Shown here piece after piece: positions 8,150-16,956 of a stretch of 54,562 bases of DNA. A program made the translations under genes and the position numbers. Origin of the DNA: Acidimicrobiaceae bacterium (GTDB lineage Bacteria > Actinomycetota > Acidimicrobiia > Acidimicrobiales > RAAP-2); NCBI GenBank assembly GCA_003138895.1, contig PLHJ01000015.1:38161-92722 (forward strand). The letters are read 5' to 3'. Below the pieces are notes generated by a model, which did not search any database, was not told where the DNA came from, and saw only the letters and a program-made list of their open reading frames with translations. Numbering within the stretch: the first letter of the stretch is position 1; every line of letters begins with the position of its first letter.

Positions 8150-9202
8150 TCAGTTTTCCTCACGCTTCTTTCGCAGTGTCTTGCGGGCTGCGGACGTGGC
8201 GCGCTGTTCAACCCGTCGTTCAAGCCACTCCTGGACACGAACCTCTTCAAGGTAGGCGTCGACGCGTGATTGTGGTAATTCACCGGCATTAATGGCTTTT
8301 CTTATGGCACAGCCCGGCGTATCTCCGTGAGAACAGTCGCTGAAGCGACATTGCAAAATGACCTCTACGACGTCTTTGAAGGCTTCGTTTAAACCTTCTC
8401 GTTCACCGTAAAGAGCGGCTTCGCGAATCCCGGGGGTGTCGATGATCACTCCCCCCGAAGGGATGATCACCAGTTCACGGTGCGTCGTGGTGTGTCGACC
8501 TTCGCCGTCGCGTCGGACCTCTCCAGTATCCATTCGGTCTTCGCCGCATAAGACGTTGGTCAAGGAGGATTTACCCGCGCCCGATTCACCGAGCAGCACC
8601 ACGGTGCAACCAACGATGCGACGTCGAAGTTCTTCAATACCAATACCGTTCTTTACCGACAGGGCGACTGTTTCAACACCGTTGAGCCCGAGACTCACTT
8701 GCTTACAGAGTTCTTCGGCGTTGTCGACCGCGTCGGCTTTACTCAGTACCACGATTGGCGTCGCTCCTGAATCGTACGCAATGGCGACGAGCGACGTTAA
8801 GCGATTGACGCGCAACAACGTATCGAGTGATCGCACCACGAGCACTAAATCGACGTTGGCGGCCATGGACTGGCGTTCGTCACCTCGGTGTCCCGCGCGT
8901 CGTACCAGCTCAGTACGGCGTTCGAGAAGGTCAACGCCTTCTTCATTTCCCGCCACCCAGTCCCCGACAACTAAATGCAGTCTGTTCGCGACAAGATACG
9001 CACCATCGGCATTCTGAACGGTGGCCACCCCTCGATCCACGCGAACTACTCGCCCCAATGAGGCGGTCGTAAGAAGATCCTGGTACTCGCGAAGGCGTAA
9101 CTCGTCGGCGCCCAGTGCCGTCAAAGTGGCCAGCGCTTCGGGGGTTACTTCGAGAATGTGCCCATCCTTGGATTGCTCGCGTTCGAACACCAAGTCTCCC
9201 AT
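8150..9202 (-). CDS. rsgA: Ribosome small subunit-dependent GTPase A
   Basis: Circularly permuted GTPase that acts late in 30S subunit assembly and is stimulated by the small subunit. The 350-aa protein shows the order that defines the family: an N-terminal OB-like domain to about residue 95, G4 motif SKAD at 154-157, then the P-loop GESGAGKSS at 205-213 and G3 DTPG at 255-258. The C-terminal zinc site is C285, C290, H292, C298. The tail is long and basic. It is a single-gene unit, divergent from pgi, and starts at ATG 9202 without a strong Shine-Dalgarno sequence. Confidence 0.95.
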   Translation of the reverse strand: MGDLVFEREQSKDGHILEVTPEALATLTALGADELRLREYQDLLTTASLGRVVRVDRGVATVQNADGAYLVANRLHLVVGDWVAGNEEGVDLLERRTELVRRAGHRGDERQSMAANVDLVLVVRSLDTLLRVNRLTSLVAIAYDSGATPIVVLSKADAVDNAEELCKQVSLGLNGVETVALSVKNGIGIEELRRRIVGCTVVLLGESGAGKSSLTNVLCGEDRMDTGEVRRDGEGRHTTTHRELVIIPSGGVIIDTPGIREAALYGEREGLNEAFKDVVEVILQCRFSDCSHGDTPGCAIRKAINAGELPQSRVDAYLEEVRVQEWLERRVEQRATSAARKTLRKKREEN

Positions 9203-9262
9203 AGGTCAAAGGACATTCCTTGCACTCCAACGTTCTCAGGTTCATGCGGGCGGTATTAACCT

Positions 9263-9278
9263 GTCATTGAGCAATGAC
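9263..9278. promoter_or_regulatory. Perfect 16-bp palindrome between rsgA and pgi, candidate operator
   Basis: GTCATTGAGCAATGAC is a 7-bp perfect inverted repeat around a 2-bp centre, in the 159-bp divergent spacer, 61 bp from rsgA and 84 bp from pgi. Its size and symmetry fit the site of a dimeric regulator. TAACCT at 9257-9262, directly before it on the plus strand, could be a -10 for pgi. No T run follows, so a terminator is unlikely. Confidence 0.35.
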
Positions 9279-9361
9279 GCTGAATGCGGTGTCGCGGGAG
9301 TCGGTGCGTTGACGAGTTGTAAGCAATGTCGTGACGAGGCGAAAGTTCAACGTCGAGAGCT

Positions 9362-11008
9362 ATGAGCACTACCCCGCTCGTCGAAAGTCGACCCTGGAAG
9401 GCCCTTGAGGCCTTGGCGAAGAAGATGAAGACCACAAACCTTCGCACGCTGTTCCTTGAGCAGCCCGATCGAGGTACGTCGTTCGTCATCGAACACGGTG
9501 ACCTGTACGTGGATTTCTCAAAACAGCAGATCAACGCCGATATTTTGGAGGAATTGTTGCGCCTGGCGGATCACGTTGGCCTCGCGGATCACCGCGAGGC
9601 GATGTTTCGTGGCGACAAGATAAACACTTCGGAGAATCGGTCTGTATTACATATTGCGTTACGACTACCTCGGTCGGCGTCCTTGGTGGTCGACGGCGTC
9701 GACGTCGTTGCCCAAGTACACGCGGTTTTGGATGCCATGGACGAATTTGCCGCCGCCGTGCGTTCCGGCACAAAGCTGGGCTTTACCGGTAAAAAAATCC
9801 GCAACATCGTAAATATTGGCATCGGAGGTTCTGACCTGGGTCCGGCGATGGCGTATGAGGCACTTCGTTTCTACGAAAGCGACGATCTCGCTTTCCGATT
9901 CGTCTCCAATGTCGACGAAATTGATCTACAACAGGCCACCGTCGATCTCGATCCCGCAGAGACGCTCTTCATTGTTTCCTCGAAGACATTCGGGACGCTT
10001 GAAACGTTGACGAATGCGCTCTCCGCCAAGGATTGGATTACTTCGTCGCTCGGCGACGAACGTGCCGTGGCGGATCACTTTGCGGCAATTTCCACCAACG
10101 TGAAAGGCGCAGAAGCATTTGGTGTGCACGCGACAAACGTCTTTGGATTCTGGGACTGGGTTGGCGGAAGGTACTCAATGGATTCGGCCATTGGTCTTTC
10201 AACGTTGATTGCTCTTGGACGCGAGCAATTTGATGCACTCCTCGAGGGCTTTCGCGCCATGGACGAACATTTTCTCACCGCACCGTTCGAGAAAAATCTT
10301 CCCGTGGTGATGGGCCTGCTCGCCATTTGGAATCGAAATTTCATGGGACGTCCTACGACCGGTGTCATGCCCTACGACCAACGCCTCAAATATTTCCCTG
10401 CCTATCTTCAGCAACTCACTATGGAGTCAAACGGCAAAAGTGTTACCTGCGAAGGGCACGCCATTTCTTACGAGACCGGAGCCATCTACTGGGGTGATCG
10501 TGGCACCAACGGTCAACACAGCTTCTACCAACTACTCCACCAAGGAACAACCGTGGTGCCGATTGACTTCATTGGCTTTGGAAGAAGCACGCAACCGCTC
10601 GGCAATCACCACAACATTTTGATGTCGAATGTCTTTGCGCAGTCCCAAGCACTGGCGTTTGGAAAGACCGCCGAGGAACTCCGGGCCGAAGGTACGCCCG
10701 ACGAACTCGTGCCCCACCGAGTGATGCCCGGCAATCGACCTTCAACCGTGATTCTTGCTCCCAAAATTACGCCCCGACTCCTTGGACAATTGGTGGCGCT
10801 CTATGAACACTCGGTATTCGTACAGGGAACTGTCTGGGGCATAGATTCGTTTGATCAATGGGGCGTTGAGCTCGGAAAAGTACTCGCTGCGTCAATCATC
10901 CCCGAATTGTCGAACGACGTTCCCTTATCGCACGATTCCTCAACTAATGCCCTGATCAGGCATTATCGGTCGCTCAACGAAGGAGAAAACGAACGTGACA
11001 ACGACTAA
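9362..11008 (+). CDS. pgi: Glucose-6-phosphate isomerase
   Basis: Interconverts glucose 6-phosphate and fructose 6-phosphate in the cytosol. At 548 aa it is of the long bacterial type. Signature regions are visible: the sugar-phosphate binding segment IGIGGSDLGPAMAYEAL, the SSKTFGTLET phosphate loop, VTCEGHAISYETG, and near the C-terminus FDQWGVELGK with its conserved lysine. It heads a five-gene run (pgi-gnd-pgl-HAD-zwf), so glucose 6-phosphate can be sent either to glycolysis or to the pentose phosphate branch from one transcript. ATG at 9362 is the first plausible start and has no strong Shine-Dalgarno sequence. Confidence 0.96.
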   Translation: MSTTPLVESRPWKALEALAKKMKTTNLRTLFLEQPDRGTSFVIEHGDLYVDFSKQQINADILEELLRLADHVGLADHREAMFRGDKINTSENRSVLHIALRLPRSASLVVDGVDVVAQVHAVLDAMDEFAAAVRSGTKLGFTGKKIRNIVNIGIGGSDLGPAMAYEALRFYESDDLAFRFVSNVDEIDLQQATVDLDPAETLFIVSSKTFGTLETLTNALSAKDWITSSLGDERAVADHFAAISTNVKGAEAFGVHATNVFGFWDWVGGRYSMDSAIGLSTLIALGREQFDALLEGFRAMDEHFLTAPFEKNLPVVMGLLAIWNRNFMGRPTTGVMPYDQRLKYFPAYLQQLTMESNGKSVTCEGHAISYETGAIYWGDRGTNGQHSFYQLLHQGTTVVPIDFIGFGRSTQPLGNHHNILMSNVFAQSQALAFGKTAEELRAEGTPDELVPHRVMPGNRPSTVILAPKITPRLLGQLVALYEHSVFVQGTVWGIDSFDQWGVELGKVLAASIIPELSNDVPLSHDSSTNALIRHYRSLNEGENERDND

Positions 11009-12029
11009 TCCAATGCAGATCGGGATGGTCGGGCTCGGTCGCATGGGTGCGAACCTTGTGCGTCGTCTCGCTCGCGATGGTCATTCGTGCGTCGCATACG
11101 ACGTGAACCAAGAGACCGTGCACGGCCTCGAAGGCGATCGCGTGAAGGGCGCCTCTTCGCTCGCCAATTTGGTGGAGCAACTTGCCACGCCGCGCACGGT
11201 GTGGTTGATGATTCCCGCGGCGCTCACCGAACAAGTTGTCGAAGAATTATCGACGCTCCTTGGCGTCGATGACGTGATCATCGACGGAGGCAATTCGTAT
11301 TACCGCGACGACATTCATCGCGCAGAAGCTTTGTCAAAGAAGGGTATCCACTACGTGGACTGTGGCACGAGTGGCGGCGTCTTTGGTTTGGAACGTGGAT
11401 TTAGTTTGATGATTGGTGGCGAAGACAAAGTCGTCGAGCGACTCGATCCAATTTTTTCGACAATTGCCCCTGGTCTCGACGGTGTTGAGCCAACGCCGGG
11501 ACGAACGCGTACCGACGGTACGGCGCAACTGGGTTATTTGCACTGCGGACCTAACGGCGCTGGGCACTTCGTGAAGATGGTGCACAACGGCATTGAGTAC
11601 GGGATGATGGCCGCAATTGCTGAAGGTCTGAGTATTTTGAAGCACGCCAACGTGGGAAAATCTGCAGTGGCGACAGACGCGGAGACCTCTCCTTTGCGTC
11701 ACCCGGAGTACTACCAATACGACATCGACATTGCCGAAGTGGCCGAACTCTGGCGACACGGTTCGGTGGTGTCGTCGTGGCTGGTTGATTTGACGGCGAG
11801 TGCGCTTGCGCGTTCACCAGAACTCGACGAGTTCACCGGACGAGTGTCGGACTCTGGTGAAGGCCGTTGGACCATTGAAGCGGCGATTGAGGAGTCAGTT
11901 CCGGTGCCGGTAATTGCCGCATCACTCTGGCAGCGGTTTGAGTCGCGAGGTGCCGGTGCGTTCGCAGGGAAAATTCTTTCGGCGATGCGAGCAGAATTTG
12001 GCGGTCACGTCGAAAAGGCATCGGAGTGA
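10995..12029 (+). CDS. gnd: 6-phosphogluconate dehydrogenase, short (decarboxylating) type
   Basis: Oxidises and decarboxylates 6-phosphogluconate to ribulose 5-phosphate. The protein has 344 aa, so it belongs to the short class rather than the roughly 470-aa E. coli type. Rossmann motif GLGRMG is at 13-18. The second strand ends in AYDVN with Asp36, a residue that usually favours NAD over NADP (family knowledge; the preference here is inference). Substrate-binding segments GTSGGVFGLERG and FVKMVHNGIEYG are intact. GTG at 10995 has AGGAG nine bases upstream and overlaps the end of pgi by 14 bp; its own TGA overlaps the pgl GTG. It sits with pgl and zwf, so the oxidative branch is complete. 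Confidence 0.93.
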   Translation: MTTTNPMQIGMVGLGRMGANLVRRLARDGHSCVAYDVNQETVHGLEGDRVKGASSLANLVEQLATPRTVWLMIPAALTEQVVEELSTLLGVDDVIIDGGNSYYRDDIHRAEALSKKGIHYVDCGTSGGVFGLERGFSLMIGGEDKVVERLDPIFSTIAPGLDGVEPTPGRTRTDGTAQLGYLHCGPNGAGHFVKMVHNGIEYGMMAAIAEGLSILKHANVGKSAVATDAETSPLRHPEYYQYDIDIAEVAELWRHGSVVSSWLVDLTASALARSPELDEFTGRVSDSGEGRWTIEAAIEESVPVPVIAASLWQRFESRGAGAFAGKILSAMRAEFGGHVEKASE

Positions 12030-12706
12030 ATCACGACGGCATTGAAGTGTGTCTCGACGCGGAGCAAGTGGCTTCGAGAGCGGCGGACTTCATTTACGAC
12101 ATGGCCCAACGCTCGGTTGCAAAGTCGGGTTCTTTTCGTTTTGCGTTTAGCGGTGGCTCGACGCCTTGGCGCATGTTCGAACTTCTCGCGGCAATGCGAA
12201 TGCCGTGGGACGCCACGGAGCTGTATCAAGTGGATGAGCGCATTGCGCCCGACGGTGACCCGGAGCGAAACCTGACGCATCTCTTGCAATGTTTGGAGGG
12301 GATTTCGGTCTCCATCAACGCAATGCCCGTGACGAGTGCGAATTTGGACGCGGCGGCCGCAACCTACGCGTCGCAGTTACCCACGGCGTTCGAACTCGTT
12401 CATCTGGGGCTCGGCGTCGACGGGCACACGGCATCACTTCTTCCGGGGGATCCACTTCTTGACGAGACGCGAGCGTTGGTGGGTATTACGGGCACGTATC
12501 AAGGCCATCGGCGGATGTCGTTGACGTTTCCTGTTCTTGATGCCGCTGATCAGGTGCTTTGGTTGGTCACCGGAGCCGAGAAGTCTTCTGCTCTTGAAAA
12601 ACTCCGCGCTGGCGACACTTCAATTCCGGCGGGACGTGTGCACCCTCGACGCTCTCTCATGATCGTGGACAAAGCAGCGCTCGGCGAACGGGACACGACG
12701 GCGTGA
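12026..12706 (+). CDS. pgl: 6-phosphogluconolactonase
   Basis: Hydrolyses 6-phosphogluconolactone, the product of Zwf, to 6-phosphogluconate, the substrate of Gnd. The 226-aa protein is of the SOL/DevB type: FAFSGGSTPWRMFELL near residue 40, the VDERIAPDGDPERNL segment, and LGLGVDGHTASLLPGDPLL, which holds the catalytic histidine region. It starts at GTG 12026 in a 4-bp GTGA overlap with gnd and ends in another with the HAD gene, so the three are translationally coupled. Confidence 0.93.
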   Translation: MNHDGIEVCLDAEQVASRAADFIYDMAQRSVAKSGSFRFAFSGGSTPWRMFELLAAMRMPWDATELYQVDERIAPDGDPERNLTHLLQCLEGISVSINAMPVTSANLDAAAATYASQLPTAFELVHLGLGVDGHTASLLPGDPLLDETRALVGITGTYQGHRRMSLTFPVLDAADQVLWLVTGAEKSSALEKLRAGDTSIPAGRVHPRRSLMIVDKAALGERDTTA

Positions 12707-13551
12707 ACGGTGACGTGCCTACTTTGAAAGAAATAGTCCATCCAGAAATAAAATTAGTGCTCGCTGACGTTGACGGCACCCTAGTGACGTCCGCTAAAGA
12801 CTTGACGCCACGAACCATTGCCGCGGTACACGATTTGAACGAGGCGGGCATTGCGTTTGCGGTCACGAGTGGTCGTCCCCCACGAGGACTCACGATGCTG
12901 GTTGATCCCCTTCGAATTACTACGCCGCTCGCTGGCTTCAACGGCGGCATGATCGTCGATGCCGCAATGCACGTGCTCGAAGAAAAAGTGCTGCCCGCCG
13001 AACTCGTGGAGCCAATCATTGAGGTGCTCTCGCACGCCGGACTTTCCGTCTGGGTGTTTCAGGGTGTGGAGTGGTACGTGCTCGACGAAGCGGGACCTCA
13101 CGTTGCCCGCGAGATGATCGCGTGCCAGTTCGCCCCATTAGAAGTGTCGTCGTTGTCGAATCACACGTCCGATGTGGCAAAGATTGTGGGCATAAGCGAC
13201 GATCCAGCGCAAATAGCAAACGCCAGTGCGGCGATGGCAGAAGCCTTTGGCAATCAAGTTGCCGCGTCGAGTTCGCAGACGTACTACCTCGATGTCACGC
13301 ACGTGGACGCGAACAAGGGAAGCGTTATTGACTATCTGTCACGAACGCTCGGAATTGAGAATCGACACATCGCCACGATTGGTGACATGGAAAATGACGT
13401 AGCCATGTTTGATAAGTCGGGCTTCAGTATTGCAATGGGTAATGCCCGTCCTGACGTTCGAAGCGTGGCCACCGTGACGACATCGTCTAATGAAGACGAC
13501 GGCTTCGCCAACGCGATGCAAAACTTTGTCCTTGCGCCACACCAGCCTTAG
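12703..13551 (+). CDS. HAD-superfamily phosphatase, Cof type
   Basis: Haloacid-dehalogenase hydrolase of the Cof/YidA group, 282 aa. Motif I DVDGTL puts the nucleophile at Asp22 and the acid at Asp24; motif II is TSGRPPRG; motif III-IV is the lysine of NKGSVIDYL with GDMENDVAMF. A large cap domain sits between motifs II and III, as in sugar-phosphate phosphatases. Its place inside the pgi-gnd-pgl-zwf run (GTGA overlap with pgl) suggests it dephosphorylates a sugar phosphate, perhaps to relieve an overflow or damaged product. The substrate cannot be read from the sequence. Confidence 0.85.
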   Translation: MNGDVPTLKEIVHPEIKLVLADVDGTLVTSAKDLTPRTIAAVHDLNEAGIAFAVTSGRPPRGLTMLVDPLRITTPLAGFNGGMIVDAAMHVLEEKVLPAELVEPIIEVLSHAGLSVWVFQGVEWYVLDEAGPHVAREMIACQFAPLEVSSLSNHTSDVAKIVGISDDPAQIANASAAMAEAFGNQVAASSSQTYYLDVTHVDANKGSVIDYLSRTLGIENRHIATIGDMENDVAMFDKSGFSIAMGNARPDVRSVATVTTSSNEDDGFANAMQNFVLAPHQP

Positions 13552-13648
13552 TCAAAGGTCACATTTCGCCTGATGCGCTCTAAAATTGGACCAAGCTGAT
13601 GATGAAAATCGATAAGACTGAATTTGTTTCTATAAACGGAGGTCTTTG

Positions 13649-15094
13649 GTGAGCGTGCGTCCATCCAGAAATCGCATGGAGCAACCGGATAATCACGTGT
13701 TTGTTCTGTTTGGGGCAACTGGTGATCTCGCCAAACGAAAGATTCTTCCCGGACTTTTTCATTTAGCCGTGGCCGGTTTGCTGCCGGAGCGCTACCGAAT
13801 TATCGGCTCGTCGAGGTCAAAGTCCGCGTTATCGGTTGAGCAATTTCGAAAGAACGTCTACGACGCGGTGTTGCAATATGGCGTCAACGAACCAAGTGGC
13901 CCCGTGTGGGACGTTTTTGAAAAATCACTGGACTTTGGCGTTGTGGACTCTGACGGCACTGGTGATCTGGTTCAAGTGGTCGAGCGAGCAGAAAAAGAAA
14001 TCGGAGGATCCGTTCGACGACTCTTTCACCTCGCCGTTCCGCCCGACGCAGTGCTCGCACTCATTCAGATGCTTGGCAAGACTGGCCTTAACGAAAACGC
14101 TCGCATTGTGTGTGAAAAGCCATTCGGGACAGATCTCGCCTCCGCGCAAGAGCTCGACGGCGTGATCCGGAGCAATTTTCGCGAATCGCAGGTGTTTCGT
14201 ATCGATCACTTCCTTGGAAAGGAATCGATTGACAACATTCTGGCGTTTCGTTTTGCCAATGGTCTCTTTGAACCAACGTGGAACCGCAACTACATCCGGT
14301 ACGTTCAAATTGACGTTCCCGAAACTTTGTCCATTGAAGGTCGTGGCGCATTCTTTGAAGAGACTGGAACATTTCGCGACATGGTCGTGACGCACCTTTT
14401 CCAAGTCTTGGGATTCATTGCGATGGAAGAACCGACGTCGTTTGCTTCAAAGCCGTTACGTGATGAAGTGGTAAAGGTCTTTGAGTCAACCGTGCCACTC
14501 GATCCTTCTCACGTGGTGTTTGGACAGTACGACGGCTATCTCAATGAATCAGGCGTCGCGCCTAACTCGCAAACGGAAACGTTCGTGGCCCTTCGCGCCG
14601 AAGTTGAAAACACTCGATGGAAGGGTGTTCCGTTTTACCTGCGCACGGGAAAGTGTCTCGCGGAAAGTCGACGCGTGGTGACCATTGGTTTTCACGAACC
14701 GGTCATGCGCCTTTTCCCTCTCGGCAACAACGCTCGTCATCACCGCGGCAACGAAATAGTGGTCGATTTCTCTGATCCGGGTTCAATTCACGTGCACTTT
14801 CTCGCGAAACTCCCGGGCCCTCAGATGCGCCTTGGTCCCGCGGAAATGACCTTCCGCTACGGCGACAGTTTCCAAAGCACGGAGCACTTAGAAGCGTACG
14901 AGCGACTCATGCTTGAGGCCATGCTCGGGAACCAAACCTTGTTCACTCGCTCGGACAGCATTGAGAAACTTTGGGAACTAGCAGCCCCGGTGCTCGATGA
15001 GCCGCCGCCGGTGGAGCGTTACGCGCAAGGTTCGTGGGGACCGTTCTCGATGAACGACATCGTGACCCCCGACCGCTGGTCGCTCCCGCGCTAG
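13649..15094 (+). CDS. zwf: Glucose-6-phosphate 1-dehydrogenase
   Basis: First enzyme of the oxidative pentose phosphate pathway; oxidises glucose 6-phosphate to the lactone and reduces NAD(P)+. The 481-aa protein has the nucleotide motif GATGDLAKRK, the substrate and catalytic segment RIDHFLGKESIDN, and a normal C-terminal domain. The second-strand end IGSSRSK carries an arginine, compatible with NADP use. I chose GTG 13649 because GGAGG ends six bases before it; the TTG at 13646 is too close to that site. A gap of 97 bp separates it from the HAD gene, so it may also have its own promoter, but I could not find a convincing one. No opcA-like partner is adjacent. Confidence 0.95.
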   Translation: MSVRPSRNRMEQPDNHVFVLFGATGDLAKRKILPGLFHLAVAGLLPERYRIIGSSRSKSALSVEQFRKNVYDAVLQYGVNEPSGPVWDVFEKSLDFGVVDSDGTGDLVQVVERAEKEIGGSVRRLFHLAVPPDAVLALIQMLGKTGLNENARIVCEKPFGTDLASAQELDGVIRSNFRESQVFRIDHFLGKESIDNILAFRFANGLFEPTWNRNYIRYVQIDVPETLSIEGRGAFFEETGTFRDMVVTHLFQVLGFIAMEEPTSFASKPLRDEVVKVFESTVPLDPSHVVFGQYDGYLNESGVAPNSQTETFVALRAEVENTRWKGVPFYLRTGKCLAESRRVVTIGFHEPVMRLFPLGNNARHHRGNEIVVDFSDPGSIHVHFLAKLPGPQMRLGPAEMTFRYGDSFQSTEHLEAYERLMLEAMLGNQTLFTRSDSIEKLWELAAPVLDEPPPVERYAQGSWGPFSMNDIVTPDRWSLPR

Positions 15095-15100
15095 CCGTCT

Positions 15101-16009
15101 CTACTCGAGGGTTCTCGCGTCGGCCGTAAATTCAACCGTGAGCCACAAGTCGTGCTGCAATTCGCCGAGACGTTGCTTCAGGGCAATTCGCACGTCATCG
15201 GACTGGCGAACGGTCCAGTCAGGACTTACGACGAAGTCAACTTCCACGTAGAACTTGCGTCCTACCTTGGTCATCCGAAGCTCTTCTTCACCGAGCGCAA
15301 ACTGACTACACACCTGGTGCACCGCGGCGCGCACGGGGTCTTGGAGATCGAGATCGGGGGTTCCTTCGACGAGTTCGATGAACGTTGCTCGAATCATGCG
15401 GATTGGTGGACCGACAAAAATTAGGCAGGCGAAAATCACGAGAATCGGGTCGACGTAACGGGCGCCCCTGGCCCAACTCGTTCCTTCAATGAGTTGGGCA
15501 AAGACAAAGGCCGCCAGCATGCCCAACCCCAAAAAAGCACCCGCTATCCACTGCGTGGCTTCTGCTCTTACGAGATCCGAGCGTGCGGAAAGTCGTCGTA
15601 ACTGCCAACCGAGTGCGACCGGAACCACAAAAGCAATGGCCGCATAAATAACACCCCAGCCAGTCGGCGTCTTCGTTCCACCCCCAATGATGGTGAGCAC
15701 CGCATTAAAACTGGCGTAAGCGCACGTTGCAAGAAGTGCTACTCCTTCAATGCCGATTATCAGAGGTGTCAACGCTTCTCGGCCAAAAGGGTAGCGAAGC
15801 GTTGGGCCCTCGGCCACGAGCCTCGACACCCGAATGGCCATCCACGAAAGTCCAATACCCAAAAACGTGTAGAAGCCGTCAAAGAGAATGATTTGAGCGC
15901 CGGTGGCAACACCAATGGCGATGCCCAGTATGGCCAACGCAAAACCAACGACGATTGATAATGCCAAAGCCCGTCGCTCGGTTCGAAATTCGGTCAACCT
16001 GGTTTTCAT
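15101..16009 (-). CDS. Cation diffusion facilitator-like membrane protein, atypical metal site
   Basis: Six hydrophobic segments and a soluble C-terminal domain of about 90 residues give the architecture of CDF metal/proton antiporters (302 aa). The motif YPFGREALTPL after segment 2 is a family hallmark. However, the site-A ligands are not as expected: segment 2 reads LFDGFYTFLGIG, with one aspartate where DxxxD is usual, and segment 5 reads TQWIAGAFLGLGM without the HxxxD pair. It may transport something else, use other ligands, or have lost transport. It converges on zwf with a 6-bp gap and stands alone after a likely terminator. Confidence 0.75.
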   Translation of the reverse strand: MKTRLTEFRTERRALALSIVVGFALAILGIAIGVATGAQIILFDGFYTFLGIGLSWMAIRVSRLVAEGPTLRYPFGREALTPLIIGIEGVALLATCAYASFNAVLTIIGGGTKTPTGWGVIYAAIAFVVPVALGWQLRRLSARSDLVRAEATQWIAGAFLGLGMLAAFVFAQLIEGTSWARGARYVDPILVIFACLIFVGPPIRMIRATFIELVEGTPDLDLQDPVRAAVHQVCSQFALGEEELRMTKVGRKFYVEVDFVVSPDWTVRQSDDVRIALKQRLGELQHDLWLTVEFTADARTLE

Positions 16010-16050
16010 GAGCTCGTCTCAAGTCGCCATCAACGTTGCGTTACTGACGT

Positions 16051-16070
16051 AAAAGCCTAACAACCAGGCT
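16051..16070 (-). terminator. Rho-independent terminator after the FAH-family gene
   Basis: On the minus strand AGCCT-GGTTGTT-AGGCT forms a 5-bp stem directly followed by TTTT. It lies 29 bp beyond the stop of the FAH-family gene and before the CDF-like gene, so it should separate the two units. The stem is short, hence moderate confidence. Confidence 0.5.
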
Positions 16071-16098
16071 CCTCCGTCACGGGGAGCAGGCGGCGAAC

Positions 16099-16929
16099 CT
16101 ACGCCACGAGTTGGCGAATGGTACCAATGCCTTCGATCGAACTCTCCAGTATGTCGCCGGACTTTAAGAACTGCGGAGGTGTTCGTGCCACGCCGGCACC
16201 AGAGGGTGTGCCCGTGAATATGACGTCGCCGGGATACAAAGTGAGAACGTTCGAAAGTTCGCTAATCAATTCTGGGACGCTGAAGATCATCGAAGCCGTG
16301 GTGTCACGTTGGACTTCAATGCCATTTACTTTGCAATCCAGCACCAAGTTGGACGGATTAGAAAATTCATCCAGGGTGACGAGACACGGCCCAATGGGTC
16401 CAAATCCGCGGAACGATTTGCCGAGGGAAAATTGTTGCCCGGCGGCTTTTTGAATCGTCCGATCCGAAATGTCTTGTCCGACGCTAAAGCCGGCAACGTG
16501 CGACCAAGCCTCCTCGACAGCCACGTGGTCGGCTTGTCGACCGACGATCACGACGAGTTCGACTTCCCAGTCCACCGTGTCGCCTGACAGAGTGACCGTG
16601 GAATAGGGCCCCGCGAGACAGGAAGGAAATTTTGTGAAGGTCGCCGGCACACTCGGCACGGTAAAACCCATTTCGTTGGCGTGCGAACGGTAGTTAAGGC
16701 CAATTGCGAAGACTTGACGTGGCTCAGGTGACGGATTTTCTAGAAGTGCCTCGTCGACTTCGAAAGCTGGTGCGAGCGTCAGGGTGGAAGAGGCAACGTG
16801 AAATGAATCCCAGTGGTCGTAAAGGTCACGCATTGTTGGACCGAATTGTCCGCGTGACGAAGTCTCAATGTCAACAGCGCCGTCGGGCGTCAAGAGAACC
16901 GCACGGTCCTGGTAGTTCGCAATTCGCAT
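16099..16929 (-). CDS. Fumarylacetoacetate hydrolase family protein
   Basis: A 276-aa member of the FAH superfamily, metal-dependent enzymes that cleave or decarboxylate beta-keto acid type substrates in the cytosol. The metal ligands are present: Glu122 and Glu124 in WEVELVVIVG and Asp153 in VGQDISDRT. The FAIGLNYRSHANEMG entry and the GDVIFTGTPSGAG exit motif are also typical. ATG 16929 has AGGAG eight bases upstream. The gene lies 27 bp after a gamma-carbonic-anhydrase-like gene on the same strand. No neighbouring aromatic-degradation genes indicate a substrate; oxaloacetate decarboxylase or acylpyruvase activity is possible. Confidence 0.9.
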   Translation of the reverse strand: MRIANYQDRAVLLTPDGAVDIETSSRGQFGPTMRDLYDHWDSFHVASSTLTLAPAFEVDEALLENPSPEPRQVFAIGLNYRSHANEMGFTVPSVPATFTKFPSCLAGPYSTVTLSGDTVDWEVELVVIVGRQADHVAVEEAWSHVAGFSVGQDISDRTIQKAAGQQFSLGKSFRGFGPIGPCLVTLDEFSNPSNLVLDCKVNGIEVQRDTTASMIFSVPELISELSNVLTLYPGDVIFTGTPSGAGVARTPPQFLKSGDILESSIEGIGTIRQLVA

Positions 16930-16956
16930 GGGGGATGCTCCTGCTTATTGTTGGTG

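Noticed and set aside
16072..16091. GCTCC/GGAGC hairpin near the FAH-family stop
   Set aside because: The loop is large and there is no T run; the AGCCT/AGGCT hairpin next to it with TTTT is a better terminator.
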